Below, one piece after another: positions 8,590 through 17,431 of a DNA stretch of 64,000 bases. The DNA comes from Abditibacteriaceae bacterium (GTDB lineage: Bacteria > Armatimonadota > Abditibacteriia > Abditibacteriales > Abditibacteriaceae). Made by a program: the position numbers and the translations under genes. The stretch lies in NCBI GenBank assembly GCA_019239895.1, contig JAFAZH010000019.1, forward strand, positions 62,001 through 126,000, written 5' to 3'. How positions within the stretch are numbered: the stretch's first letter is position 1; every line of letters starts with the position of its first letter. The notes below the pieces were generated by a model. It saw only the letters and a program-made list of their open reading frames with translations, was not told the origin of the DNA and did not search any database.

Positions 8590-10596
8590 TTAGAACCGAT
8601 GCCGACCCCCGCCACGACCACCATAACCGCCCCCGCCATAACCTCCGCCACCGTAACTGCCGCGACCACCGTAGTCACCACGACCATCCCGGCCACCCCC
8701 GCCGCGCCCGAAGCCACCATCGCGCCCGCCGCCATCCGTGCTACCTGAGCGAGCGTCGCGCTCCCTGTCTGATCGGTCATGTGCGGTGCTACGATAAGTC
8801 GGTGGTATGGCGTGCGTTATGGGTTCGCTGACACGCGCGATTTCGGGGCGCATGGGTGAGCGCACGACTGTACGATCCCACACCGCCTGTGGCGGATGGG
8901 CTGCGTGCTCGAAGACCCGCGTGGGGGTCAACGCCAGCCGCGTCGGGCGGGCTAACACTGGCCCACCCAGCGGGGCGTGCCCCAGCGGAGGTGCCGCCAC
9001 AGAGCGCCCGTGGGTGAAGATATCAGCGTGCCCTACAACATCGTAATGACCCCACCCACCGAATGCCTCCACAGTAGACACTGTCACCCCCACGCCCCGC
9101 CGCGCATGGAACGGCACGAATGGGCGCTCAAGATGGGTGTTGTAGATTGATACTGTGACCCCGTCACGGAAGTGCGCTCGGTTGATAAACACCGTGCTCC
9201 AGGGACGCGGCACGCAGAAGCCACCCGCCACCGGATAATAAACGGCAGCGGCTCCAATCGAAAAGAACGCCGACCAGTGACGCCCGCCGAACCCTACGCT
9301 CAAAGACACTGGATAGCGCACCTCGAAGGGCGCGAGAGGGCACCAGCCGATGGCCCCGTCAGACTCGCAAAAGCTGACGACGGCGGGACTCCAATACTGG
9401 TTGACGGGGCCAGGCACCCAGGCCCAGCCATAAGGCTCGTAAACCCAGGTGCCATAGTGATAAGGTGCCCAGCCCCACGGCTCGTCGCCAACCCAGGTCC
9501 AGCCAAAAGGCGCGACCCAGACCCAATGCCCCCGATAATAAGGACGCCAACCCACTTCCACGCGCGGGCACCACACATGGCCGTAACGGACATCCAGCCG
9601 CCAGGTGCCGTAGTGGTGAAGGCCACCCGCCACAATCTCAATGTTCTCTGGCAGATAGTGATGACCAGGGTGATCATCCACATCCTTGAGCCAGGCATCG
9701 CGTTCATCGTTCCAACGCTCCCAGCTATCGCGCGCAGGCAATCGGGTTGGCATATAGGGTGCTTCGGCATTATCCACGCGCAGATAACTGGGAGCGTGCA
9801 GCACAGTCTTGCCCGCATTGCCGTCCACCGTCACCTGCCCCTCGCCAACCCCTACTTCCACCGTAGCGCCTGGCCCTTCGCCCGCTCCCAGACGCATTTT
9901 GGCAGGGCCAGTTGCCTTGGTCGAGATAAACGGCGCGTCCACCTGATAGATGGAGTGCTCATGCCGCAGCCGCAGGGCGATGAGGCCACCGGTGAGCTTA
10001 ATTTCAGTAAATTCGCCGTCCGCATCGCTGTACAACGTTTGGAGCGTAGCCACCGCATCGCGCCCCAGGCGCAACAGACTGCCATCATCGAATTGTATCT
10101 CGGCCCGACCCGCACCCGTTACCCAGAGTTGGGCACCCTGGCGTAGCGGCAGGTTAACCGTGGCAGCAGACCACTCCGAATTGTCATCGGCCCGCCAGGT
10201 GACATTGCCGCTCACATAGGAGAAGCGGGCCAGCCGCACCGGGCCTGCATTCGCATCGGCCCCTGCGCCTGGCCTGATATTGTCACTATTTCCCCGCCCC
10301 AGGACACTGCCGTCGTCCCGCCCCGATTTGTCGCCATCCTCCTGGACAGCATAGCCCGTTGATGCTGTCTCTACTCGTGCTGCCTCCACCTCTTTTATAT
10401 TTGGCTGCACCTGCTCTGGCGGCAGGGTAGCGCCGGGCAAGGCCGCATCAGGTAGGGCCGCATCGGGCGGGGCATCCACCGCTCGCGCCAGCGAAGATGG
10501 CGCGGCGCAGGCCAGCCAACCACAACAGATGCAAGTGGCCAAGCCGCGCCATACGAAAAGAGCGGGCCTGGCTGCTCTAGCATGAAATAACTTCAT
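8590..10596 (-). CDS. exported FecR-domain protein with W/Y/G-rich repeats (DUF6600-like) and Gly/Arg-rich tail
   Basis: I place the start at ATG 10596 because GGAGG lies 7 nt upstream and the product then begins with a signal peptide (hydrophobic stretch to about residue 37, after MKLFHARAARP). This gives 668 aa; the frame stays open upstream to 10845 but that extension lacks a ribosome site. Residues about 122-275 are a FecR domain (FDDGSLLRLGRDAVATL). Residues about 325-430 are dominated by GW and YG pairs (GWRPYYRGHWVWVAPFGW, DEPWGWAPYHYGTWVY), the DUF6600 pattern. The last 65 residues are Gly/Arg-rich. It probably sits in the envelope. FecR domains also occur in sigma-factor regulators, but no sigma factor or TonB receptor lies next to it, so a structural role is as likely. 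Confidence 0.85.
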   Translation of the reverse strand: MKLFHARAARPALFVWRGLATCICCGWLACAAPSSLARAVDAPPDAALPDAALPGATLPPEQVQPNIKEVEAARVETASTGYAVQEDGDKSGRDDGSVLGRGNSDNIRPGAGADANAGPVRLARFSYVSGNVTWRADDNSEWSAATVNLPLRQGAQLWVTGAGRAEIQFDDGSLLRLGRDAVATLQTLYSDADGEFTEIKLTGGLIALRLRHEHSIYQVDAPFISTKATGPAKMRLGAGEGPGATVEVGVGEGQVTVDGNAGKTVLHAPSYLRVDNAEAPYMPTRLPARDSWERWNDERDAWLKDVDDHPGHHYLPENIEIVAGGLHHYGTWRLDVRYGHVWCPRVEVGWRPYYRGHWVWVAPFGWTWVGDEPWGWAPYHYGTWVYEPYGWAWVPGPVNQYWSPAVVSFCESDGAIGWCPLAPFEVRYPVSLSVGFGGRHWSAFFSIGAAAVYYPVAGGFCVPRPWSTVFINRAHFRDGVTVSIYNTHLERPFVPFHARRGVGVTVSTVEAFGGWGHYDVVGHADIFTHGRSVAAPPLGHAPLGGPVLARPTRLALTPTRVFEHAAHPPQAVWDRTVVRSPMRPEIARVSEPITHAIPPTYRSTAHDRSDRERDARSGSTDGGGRDGGFGRGGGGRDGRGDYGGRGSYGGGGYGGGGYGGRGGGRHRF

Positions 10597-11072
10597 CAAA
10601 CAACCTCCACAACATGAATCGAATTTTGTCGCGTCCGAGCAATCATTAATATGCTCCAGACTGCCCCACTGCACAGCGGGATGCGGCATTGACCAATATC
10701 TGGTGCCACAAGCTCCACCTCTCTTGATCACCACTACTTGAGCGTGCTGCTCTTCCACCCTCACGAGCGTATAGATGCTTGAGTTGCAACCAGGAGAGAC
10801 ACCCTCTGTACAGTAGACAGCCTCTATAAATGAAGATAAAAACATTTGCCTAGAAAATCATTAAAATTGGGGCCTCTACCACCCCAAAATAACGGCGGCA
10901 GCATCAAGAATCTGTCAAGCAAAGTAGGGGTAAAGGCAGCCAGCGATAATAAAGTGACCAGGTTGCTTGCAATGAGAGCATCACCCGACTGCCGCATTCA
11001 GCAGACCGATAATCTTCAGAGTCTCTTAACTACCACGGGGTGGCCAGTCGCGGAACCCTCTCAAACAAAGGT

Positions 11073-11112
11073 AAAGGACAGGGGCAGCGAGGTATCGCAC
11101 GACCTGTCCTTT
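11073..11112 (-). terminator. possible terminator hairpin downstream of prepilin gene
   Basis: A perfect 10-bp inverted repeat (AAAGGACAGG at 11073-11082 with its complement at 11103-11112, 20-nt loop) lies 83 bp past the prepilin stop on the minus strand. It is followed on that strand by a T-containing but imperfect run. The rest of 10597-11194 shows no gene that I can support. Confidence 0.45.
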
Positions 11113-11334
11113 GTTTCCAGTCATTGCTTACTCTATTCGAGAGGCGCAGATCGCGCCAGGCTGCTGTGCACGACCGGGGCGCATTGCCAATGACTTACTG
11201 CATTTTGGCTTCTAGGCTCACCAGAGCATTTCTGAGTATTGATTGCACCGGTGCATTGGTTGGGTCGTTAGCCCACATGTTACCTCCGGTGATGGTGGCG
11301 GTAGGTCTCATAGCTTTGATGTGACCATCCGCAA

Positions 11335-11342
11335 AGAGCCAA
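11335..11342. repeat. target site duplication, left copy
   Basis: AGAGCCAA directly abuts the left inverted repeat and equals 12178-12185. Confidence 0.95.
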
Positions 11343-12177
11343 GGTAATACCCCGTCAAAGCGGACTAAAAGTCACTGAATTTGAGAGATGTCAATTTGCT
11401 TTAGAGCCTTGAGCAGCAAGGGGAAAAGGTCTTGCTCTCGATGGTTAAAGCGATACGAAGTTTCCGCTAAGTAAAGATGCACAAACTTTTGGGGCACCCC
11501 GCGATACATATACAACCAGTGCTTGGCATAACTCCAAAAGCCTTCAATGCCATTGATATGGTCTCGTCCCTTGGGCCGTCCCTTGTCTTTGGTCACTACC
11601 ACATGTTCACCGCGCACCTGCAAACTGGCATACGCCTCATAGTCATCCGTATAATACAGACAGCCTTGGGCCGTGTGCGCTTCAATCAAGGGCAACAGCG
11701 TCGCCTGCTGGCGATTACTCACGGCAAAGACCCGCACCACACCATTGCGCTTGAGCAAACCAAACACCAACGTCTTGCCTGCTGCGCCCCAGCCTCGCTT
11801 GCCTTTTCGCTTGCCACCAAAGGCGCTTTCGTCACATTCGATGCTGCCGACCAAGGCTTTGTCGCACTCTTCGAGCAGCGCCATCGTGCGCCGAATCAGC
11901 AAAAAGAAACGCTCCGTAGCTGCGAGCGAGGCCGGAGAACGAAAGCGCAACCGATAAGCGGGCACGCCCAGCACAAAGTGTTCCAACAGTTTACGTTTGC
12001 TCGCCTCGCTCAAGCGGCAACTGTGCCACACGCTGCGAAAACTCTGACGCTGGCCGCACGCCCGGCACTTGTGGCGACCTCGCTCAACTGCCAAAACCAG
12101 TGATGTCCACAGCGCACACACGACTTTCGCATAGCCTCTTCTTCCCAGAGTTTAGTCCGGTTTGAGGGGGTATTACC
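11343..12177 (-). mobile_element. IS1595-family insertion sequence (835 bp)
   Basis: The ends are inverted repeats of 27 bp with 25 matches, starting GGTAATACCCC at both termini (11343-11369 and 12151-12177 reversed). They are flanked by identical 8-bp direct repeats AGAGCCAA at 11335-11342 and 12178-12185, the duplication length known for IS1595. One transposase gene lies inside, on the minus strand. Perfect duplications and a host frame that can be rebuilt exactly point to a recent insertion. Confidence 0.95.
11372..12132 (-). CDS. IS1595-family (ISXO2-like) transposase, apparent -1 frameshift near N-terminus
   Basis: The main frame (11372-12121, GTG start, 249 aa) carries the DDE-type core: Asp in SIECDESAFGGKRKGKRG, Asp in YYTDDYEAY, and the terminal HINGIEGFWSYAKHWLY block, followed by YRFNHREQDLF. 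Upstream, another frame starts at ATG 12132 and encodes MRKSCVRCGHHWF, the first half of a CxxC...CxxC zinc ribbon; the second half (KCRACG) is in the main frame. The two join by a -1 shift at the TTTT run 12093-12096, giving a 4-Cys ribbon as in other ISXO2-like enzymes. This may be programmed frameshifting or a single-base lesion. The site is not a classic slippery heptamer, which favours a lesion, so this copy may be inactive or need a helper. Confidence 0.88.
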
Positions 12178-12185
12178 AGAGCCAA
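12178..12185. repeat. target site duplication, right copy
   Basis: AGAGCCAA directly abuts the right inverted repeat and equals 11335-11342. Confidence 0.95.
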
Positions 12186-12862
12186 TTGCTAGTGCCCAGG
12201 TGGTTGGTGGGATCCAAATTTCCGTTGCCGGAACTGGTCGAAGTGATGGCGGGATTGTTCCCAGTGCCCTTATACTCGGCCACCAGGATCGTCCTGGATG
12301 GCTCCTGCATGTCGGCTAATGAAGTGGTTTTAAGCGTTCCATCCACCACCGATGCCATATCCAGCGGACGGTCGTAACCGAAGCCAGTGCTGGCAGCCCT
12401 GGGGCCAAACCAGGTGCCATTGGCCTGGTAGTCAGTGAAAACGCGAGCTGTCGGGTCGCTGCACGATACAACCGTCGCAGTTTTGTTGGAGAGGCATTTA
12501 AACACCGCCTTGCTCTTCATGTAGGGCTGAACCAGTTCGCCCCAGGGCGCAGAACAAGTATTGGCAAAGTTCTGGCGAATCAGGACCATCTGCTCGTCGT
12601 AATCCTGGGCATATTGCATGATACCTAGCCCGACTTGCTTCATATTACTCTGACAGGAGGCGCGACGGGCATTTTCGCGTGCCTTGGCAAAAACGGGAAA
12701 GAGAATCGCCGCCAGGATAGCTATAATGGCTATGACAACTAATAGTTCGATGAGCGTGAATCCCTTGCGGCCTGACCTGCACCCTCTGAGAGTGCCAAAG
12801 CTAAGTCTCATAAATTGCCTCCAATAGACGTGGGTTACTATTATACCCATAATCTTCAAAAA

Positions 12863-12876
12863 GTAAACCGGTTTAC
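12863..12876. promoter_or_regulatory. LacI-family-like operator 1
   Basis: GTAAACCGGTTTAC is a perfect 14-bp palindrome 52 bp upstream of the prepilin ATG. A symmetric AAACCGGTTT core with central CpG is typical of LacI/GalR repressor sites. It shares its core with 12988-12997; centres are 123 bp apart. The regulator is not in the window. Confidence 0.65.
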
Positions 12877-12973
12877 AAAATTTTATTTTCATGCCTCGTG
12901 AGGCACAATTGGATTTACTTTAGAACTGCTAATCAATGGCGACTAGATAGGTGAAGATGCAATGGATCCAAGG

Positions 12974-12979
12974 TATAAT
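12974..12979 (+). promoter_or_regulatory. candidate -10 box
   Basis: A consensus TATAAT lies just before operator 2 and 46 bp upstream of the preferred lyase start. The matching -35 position (about 12951-12956) is poor, as expected if an activator helps or the call is wrong. Confidence 0.4.
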
Positions 12980-12985
12980 GCTATT

Positions 12986-12999
12986 GTAAACCGGTTTTT
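12986..12999. promoter_or_regulatory. LacI-family-like operator 2
   Basis: GTAAACCGGTTTTT repeats the core AAACCGGTTT of operator 1. It starts 7 bp after a TATAAT box, so a bound repressor would cover the probable transcription start of the oligogalacturonate lyase gene. Confidence 0.65.
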
Positions 13000-13024
13000 A
13001 TCATTTAGGTCTTCCGCTACGAGA

Positions 13025-14290
13025 ATGCTCATCAGACATCTACTCATGGGTGCAGTTTTAGCTATGTCTTCAACTAACATAACGGCGGGCGTCGCTATGG
13101 CCGTGGGCACTGACGCGACGCCGGCAGAATGGATTGATGCGGATACCGGGCATCGGGTGATTCGCTTATCACAGGAGCCAGGGAGTGCCAGCCTGTACTT
13201 TCATCAGAACGCTTACTCGGCGGATGGGCAGCAGCTTATCATCACGACCCCAACTGGCATCTCTGCTATCAACCTCAAGACACGAGAAGTCGAGCAAGTG
13301 GTGGATGGCCCGGTCAACGTTATTGTAACGGGCAGAAAAACGGGCGATGTGTATTACACCAGAGGCAACACTGTTTATGCCACCAACCTCCATACTCATG
13401 CCACCCGATCAGTCGTCAAGCTCCCCACTGGACACAGCGTCTCAACCCTCAATGCGGATGAAACGTTGTTGGCGGGCACCGTTGAGGCTACCGACCCAAC
13501 GGGCAAGACGCCGCGCCCGGAACCACCTAAGCTGCGGCCACAACGCGAGCGGATGTTCCCTGGCAAGCAGCAACTAACGCCAGAGGAAACTGCTGCTGCC
13601 GCTAAGGAAGAGAAGCTTGCGCGTAACCTCATTAACCCGCGCCCAAAAGCTCTAGTCACTATCAATACGAAGACGGGTGAGGTGAAGACCTTCAATTACA
13701 GCTATGACTGGCTAAATCATCTTCAGTTTTCACCCGTTGATCCTACGCTCCTCATGTTTTGTCACGAAGGGACCTGGCATGAGGTGGATAGAATCTGGAC
13801 AATTCGCAGCGATGGCACCGGGCTACGCTTGATGCATAAACGCAGCATGGATATGGAAATCGCCGGGCACGAGTTCTGGAACCCGGATGGCAAGATTATT
13901 TGGTATGATCTCCAGACGCCACGGAGCCAGGTGTTCTGGATTGCGGGTGTCAATATCAAGACGGGCAAGGAGATTCGTTACCCCGTCGAGCGAAATCAAT
14001 GGTCGGTGCATTATAATGTCTCGCCTGATGGCACCCTGTTCGCGGGTGATGGCGGCGATCCGGGCCAGGTCGCTTTCGCACCCGATGGCAGGTGGCTCAA
14101 TCTTTTCCACCGCCAACCCGATGGCACATTAAAGTGCGAACGACTGGTCAATATGGCGCAGCACAATTATCATCTGGAACCCAATGTCACCTTCACCCCC
14201 GATGGCACGTGGGTCGTCTTCCGCTCCAATATGTTCGGCCTCAGCCATGTCTTTGCGGTTGAAGTAAAGAAGGCGGCAGACCCTAAATAG
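13025..14290 (+). CDS. oligogalacturonate lyase-like protein (PL22 beta-propeller), exported
   Basis: The frame is open from 12962, but that start would put the -10 box and operator inside the gene, so I prefer ATG 13025, which gives a signal peptide (MLIRHLLMGAVLAMSS...TAGVAMA) and 421 aa. The mature protein opens with EWIDADTGHRVIRLSQEPGS and SLYFHQNAYSADGQQL, the wording of PL22 oligogalacturonate lyases and TolB-like propellers. The metal-site strands are recognisable: CHEGTWHEVDRIW, AGHEFWNPDGK, NQWSVHYNVSPDG and HNYHLEPNVTFTPDG. The family cleaves pectin-derived oligogalacturonides by beta-elimination, usually in the cytoplasm; an exported copy would act outside or in the periplasm. A LacI-type operator overlaps its promoter, fitting induction by a sugar. 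No clear Shine-Dalgarno is seen. Confidence 0.85.
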   Translation: MLIRHLLMGAVLAMSSTNITAGVAMAVGTDATPAEWIDADTGHRVIRLSQEPGSASLYFHQNAYSADGQQLIITTPTGISAINLKTREVEQVVDGPVNVIVTGRKTGDVYYTRGNTVYATNLHTHATRSVVKLPTGHSVSTLNADETLLAGTVEATDPTGKTPRPEPPKLRPQRERMFPGKQQLTPEETAAAAKEEKLARNLINPRPKALVTINTKTGEVKTFNYSYDWLNHLQFSPVDPTLLMFCHEGTWHEVDRIWTIRSDGTGLRLMHKRSMDMEIAGHEFWNPDGKIIWYDLQTPRSQVFWIAGVNIKTGKEIRYPVERNQWSVHYNVSPDGTLFAGDGGDPGQVAFAPDGRWLNLFHRQPDGTLKCERLVNMAQHNYHLEPNVTFTPDGTWVVFRSNMFGLSHVFAVEVKKAADPK

Positions 14291-14368
14291 CATGACTCGC
14301 TAAAACTCCTCCCTAAGAGTCACGGTGACGAGAGCTATAAACCTAGTGGGAGAGACAAAGATTCAATC

Positions 14369-17300
14369 ATGCGAATGTTAAACCGTTGGTCAGTTTTGCT
14401 TTGGATGGGCTGGCTGTTTGCTTCAATAGTAGCCTTTTTGCCAGCAGCCTTGGCGGATGAGCCGCCGCAAAGTTCAAGAGTGACATACAGCTTCAATGCC
14501 GATTGGCGTGTTCACGTTGGCAATATAGCGGGTGCTGAAGCGATTGGTTTCAACGATGCCAGTTGGCAACGAGTCAGCACGCCCTATGCCTGGAACGAGG
14601 ATAGTGCGTTTAAGGTAAGTATCGAGCAACTACCGACTGGCATTGCCTGGTATCGCAAGCATTTCAAGTTACGCTCTAATAGTGCTGGCAAAAAGATATT
14701 CCTGGAGTTTGAAGGCATCCGACAGGCGGGCGAGTTTTATCTCAATGGCACATGGCTCGGACGGCACGAGAACGGCGTGATGGCGTTTGGTTTCGACATC
14801 ACCTCTCAGCTAAAGCCCGCACCCCAGGAGAATGTGTTGGCCGTGAAGGTTGACAACGCCTGGAACTATCATGAGAAGGCCACTAATTCTGCCTTCCAGT
14901 GGAACGACCGGAACTTCTTTGCGAACTATGGAGGCATTAACAAAAACGTCTATCTGCACGTCACAGACAAACTCTACCAGACGCTGCCCTTATATTCTAA
15001 CCTGGGCACCACTGGCGTTTATGTATATGCTCAGGATTTTAACATCGCGGGCAAATCCGCCAGAATCACAACTGAATCTCAGGTTAAGAACGAGCAAGCA
15101 CAGACCAGCACGTTTCACTATGAGGTGGTCATTGAGGACATGGCAGGCCAGGTAGTCAAGACCATTGATGGTGGCCAGAGCACGCTGGCTCCAGGCGAAA
15201 CTAAAACTGTTAGCGCCAGTGCAGTCGTAAATGGTCTGAATTTTTGGAGCTGGGGCTATGGCTATCTCTATAATGTCTACACGATATTGCGCGTGGGCAA
15301 TCAGACGGTGGATGTGGTCAAGACCCGCACCGGTTTCCGCAAGACGGAGTTCGGTCACGGCATGGCCAGGTTGAACGACCGTGCTATTCAGTTCAAAGGT
15401 TATGGCCAGCGCACTACCAACGAGTGGCCAGCGGTTGGGCTTAGCGTGCCAGCATGGATGAGCGACTACAGCAATCGCCTGATGGTGCAAAGCAACGCGA
15501 ACCTCGTGCGCTGGATGCATGTCACGCCGTGGAAGCAGGACGTAGAATCATGCGACCGCGTGGGCTTAATGCAAGCCATGCCAGCCGGTGACTCCGAAGG
15601 CGATGTGCAAGGTCGCCGCTGGGAGTTGCGCCTGGACGTAATGCGTGATGCCATCATTTACAACCGCAACAATCCCAGCATTATCTTTTATGAGTCCGGC
15701 AACAAAGGCGTCAGCGAAGAGCATATGCGGCAGATGAAGGCGTTGCGTAATCAGTTCGATCCGCATGGCGGGAGGGTCTCCGGTGCCCGCGAAATGCTGG
15801 CCAGCAAAGAAGCCGAGTATGGTGGCGAAATGCTGTACATCAACAAGAGTGCGAGGATACCCTTTTGGGCGATGGAATACTCGCGGGATGAGGGACTGCG
15901 TAAATACTGGGACGAGTTTACGCCGCCTTTTCACAAGGATGGCGGTGGCCCACAACACAACGGGCAAGATGCCAGTGCCTACAACCGCAACCAGGATTCC
16001 CATGCCATCGAAGACGTAGTGCGCTGGTATGACTACTGGCATGAGCGGCCTGGCACGGGAGCACGCGTCAATGCCGGTGGGGTAAATATTATTTTCTCCG
16101 ACTCCAACACCCACCATCGCGGGGCGCAGAGCTATCGCACGAGTGGCGAAGTGGACGCCCTGCGCATTCCCAAAGATGGCTACTTTGCCCATCAGGTGAT
16201 GTGGGATGGCTGGGTCAATGTCGAGCATCCCCACGCTTACATTATTGGCCACTGGAACTACGCGGCGGGCACGAAGAAGCCAGTTTATGTGGTGTCCAGC
16301 GCCGATAAGGTCGAACTTTTTATTAATGGGCAATCGCAGGGCTTCGGCATGCAGAGCAGTCGCTTTCTTTTTACCTTCAAAGACATCACATGGCAGCCAG
16401 GCCAAATTCGCGCGGTGGGCTACGACACGGCTAACAAGCCAGTCTGTCAGGACAGCAAGCAGACGGCAGGGACACCTACTGCTATTCGACTGACACCCCA
16501 CACCGGGCCGCATGGATGGCAGGCGGATGGCGCCGATCTGGCGCTGGTGGATGTCGAAGTCATAGACGCGGGCGGCAATCGCTGCCCGACAGCTTTGAAC
16601 CTTATCCAGTTCTCCCTGTTTGGCCCTGCCCAATGGCGCGGCGGCATCGCCCAGGGGCCAGACAATTACATTTTGTCCAAGAGCTTGCCCGTTGAAGGTG
16701 GCATCAACCGCGTCCTGCTGCGCGCGTTGCCACAAGCCGGAAAGATTGTATTAACCGCAACCAGCGAGGGTCTTAAATCTGCGGCTATCGAAATCGCTTC
16801 CCACCCGGTCTCCATTACCGATGGGCTTTCCATAGCGTTACCCAATACTGGATTGACATCCTATCTCGGACGGGGGCCAACGCCTCCCGGTGATTCGATA
16901 ACTGTGACACGCAAGCCAGTGCGAATTGTCAACGCCACCGCAGGGGCCAGCAGCGACCAGGCGGCCTTGAGCTTTGATGACAACGAGACCACCAGTTGGT
17001 CTAACGACGGTAAGCTGGCGACGGGGTGGATTCAATACGACTTAGCGCAACCGGCCCTGGTGAGCGAAATTACCCTTAAATTGGGGGGCTGGCGCACCAA
17101 GAGCTATCCTCTCCGCATCACAGTGGATGGCCAGGAAGTCTTCACTGGCAACACGCCTCAAAGTCTGGGTTATGTAACGATTCCAGTTAAGCCCATGACT
17201 GGCAAACAGGTGAAGATTGAACTCATCGGTGCTACCGTGCAACGCGATGCCTTCGGTACCATCGTTGAACTCAAAAACCCGGCCAACGCCGCAACCATCG

Positions 17301-17380
17301 GCAGTGCGGGCAACGCCAAAGGAACGCTCAATATTATTGAGGCGGAAGTCTATGAGCCAGTCACTCAAAGCCAAGACTAA
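14369..17380 (+). CDS. secreted glycoside hydrolase family 2 protein with C-terminal discoidin-like domain
   Basis: 1003 aa with a signal peptide to about residue 30. Domain order: GH2 sugar-binding beta-sandwich (about 40-215, WYRKHFKL, FYLNGTWLGRHENG), immunoglobulin-like domain (about 230-325), TIM-barrel (about 330-620), DUF4982-like sandwich (about 630-790) and an F5/8-type-C/discoidin-like carbohydrate-binding region (about 860-960, SFDDNETTSWSND). In GH2 enzymes the acid/base is Glu after Asn in a GNE motif; here the site reads YESGNKG, with Lys446 in that place and Glu442 four residues earlier. The EYSRDEG segment could supply the nucleophile. Activity is thus uncertain; beta-galactosidase or beta-glucuronidase labels would be guesses. 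It follows the lyase by 78 bp and may be co-transcribed. Confidence 0.85.
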   Translation: MRMLNRWSVLLWMGWLFASIVAFLPAALADEPPQSSRVTYSFNADWRVHVGNIAGAEAIGFNDASWQRVSTPYAWNEDSAFKVSIEQLPTGIAWYRKHFKLRSNSAGKKIFLEFEGIRQAGEFYLNGTWLGRHENGVMAFGFDITSQLKPAPQENVLAVKVDNAWNYHEKATNSAFQWNDRNFFANYGGINKNVYLHVTDKLYQTLPLYSNLGTTGVYVYAQDFNIAGKSARITTESQVKNEQAQTSTFHYEVVIEDMAGQVVKTIDGGQSTLAPGETKTVSASAVVNGLNFWSWGYGYLYNVYTILRVGNQTVDVVKTRTGFRKTEFGHGMARLNDRAIQFKGYGQRTTNEWPAVGLSVPAWMSDYSNRLMVQSNANLVRWMHVTPWKQDVESCDRVGLMQAMPAGDSEGDVQGRRWELRLDVMRDAIIYNRNNPSIIFYESGNKGVSEEHMRQMKALRNQFDPHGGRVSGAREMLASKEAEYGGEMLYINKSARIPFWAMEYSRDEGLRKYWDEFTPPFHKDGGGPQHNGQDASAYNRNQDSHAIEDVVRWYDYWHERPGTGARVNAGGVNIIFSDSNTHHRGAQSYRTSGEVDALRIPKDGYFAHQVMWDGWVNVEHPHAYIIGHWNYAAGTKKPVYVVSSADKVELFINGQSQGFGMQSSRFLFTFKDITWQPGQIRAVGYDTANKPVCQDSKQTAGTPTAIRLTPHTGPHGWQADGADLALVDVEVIDAGGNRCPTALNLIQFSLFGPAQWRGGIAQGPDNYILSKSLPVEGGINRVLLRALPQAGKIVLTATSEGLKSAAIEIASHPVSITDGLSIALPNTGLTSYLGRGPTPPGDSITVTRKPVRIVNATAGASSDQAALSFDDNETTSWSNDGKLATGWIQYDLAQPALVSEITLKLGGWRTKSYPLRITVDGQEVFTGNTPQSLGYVTIPVKPMTGKQVKIELIGATVQRDAFGTIVELKNPANAATIGSAGNAKGTLNIIEAEVYEPVTQSQD

Positions 17381-17431
17381 CAACAAGCTTACAGCCATAA
17401 GTAGCGCCCTTAGGATAACCAATAGTCGGCT

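Larger units (their letters stand above)
11195..12811 (-). pseudogene. DUF1559 prepilin-type protein split by an IS element
   Basis: The 5' part runs from ATG 12811 (GGAGG 6 nt upstream) to the insertion; the 3' part is 11334-11195, ending in TAA. Removing the element plus one copy of the 8-bp duplication joins them into one frame of 257 aa. The N-terminus has a short basic leader and the type IV pilin signature [18 protein letters not shown], processed by a prepilin peptidase at G/F. The C-terminal H-X9-DG motif (NH, nine residues, then DGH) is cut between LW and FADG. Such proteins are pseudopilin-like and multiply in Planctomycetota and Armatimonadota. In the present sequence the product would be truncated just inside the element, losing the last 46 or so residues. 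Confidence 0.9.

Noticed and set aside
9172..10146. A 324-aa plus-strand frame
   Set aside because: It is antisense to the FecR-domain gene; its composition (Arg, His, Pro, Ala) is that expected from the reverse of a GC-rich gene.
10846..11324. Two plus-strand frames of 115 and 94 aa
   Set aside because: They overlap the 3' end of the split prepilin gene, have no recognisable domain and no ribosome site.
15566..16735. A 389-aa minus-strand frame
   Set aside because: It is antisense to the GH2 gene, with no domain of its own.
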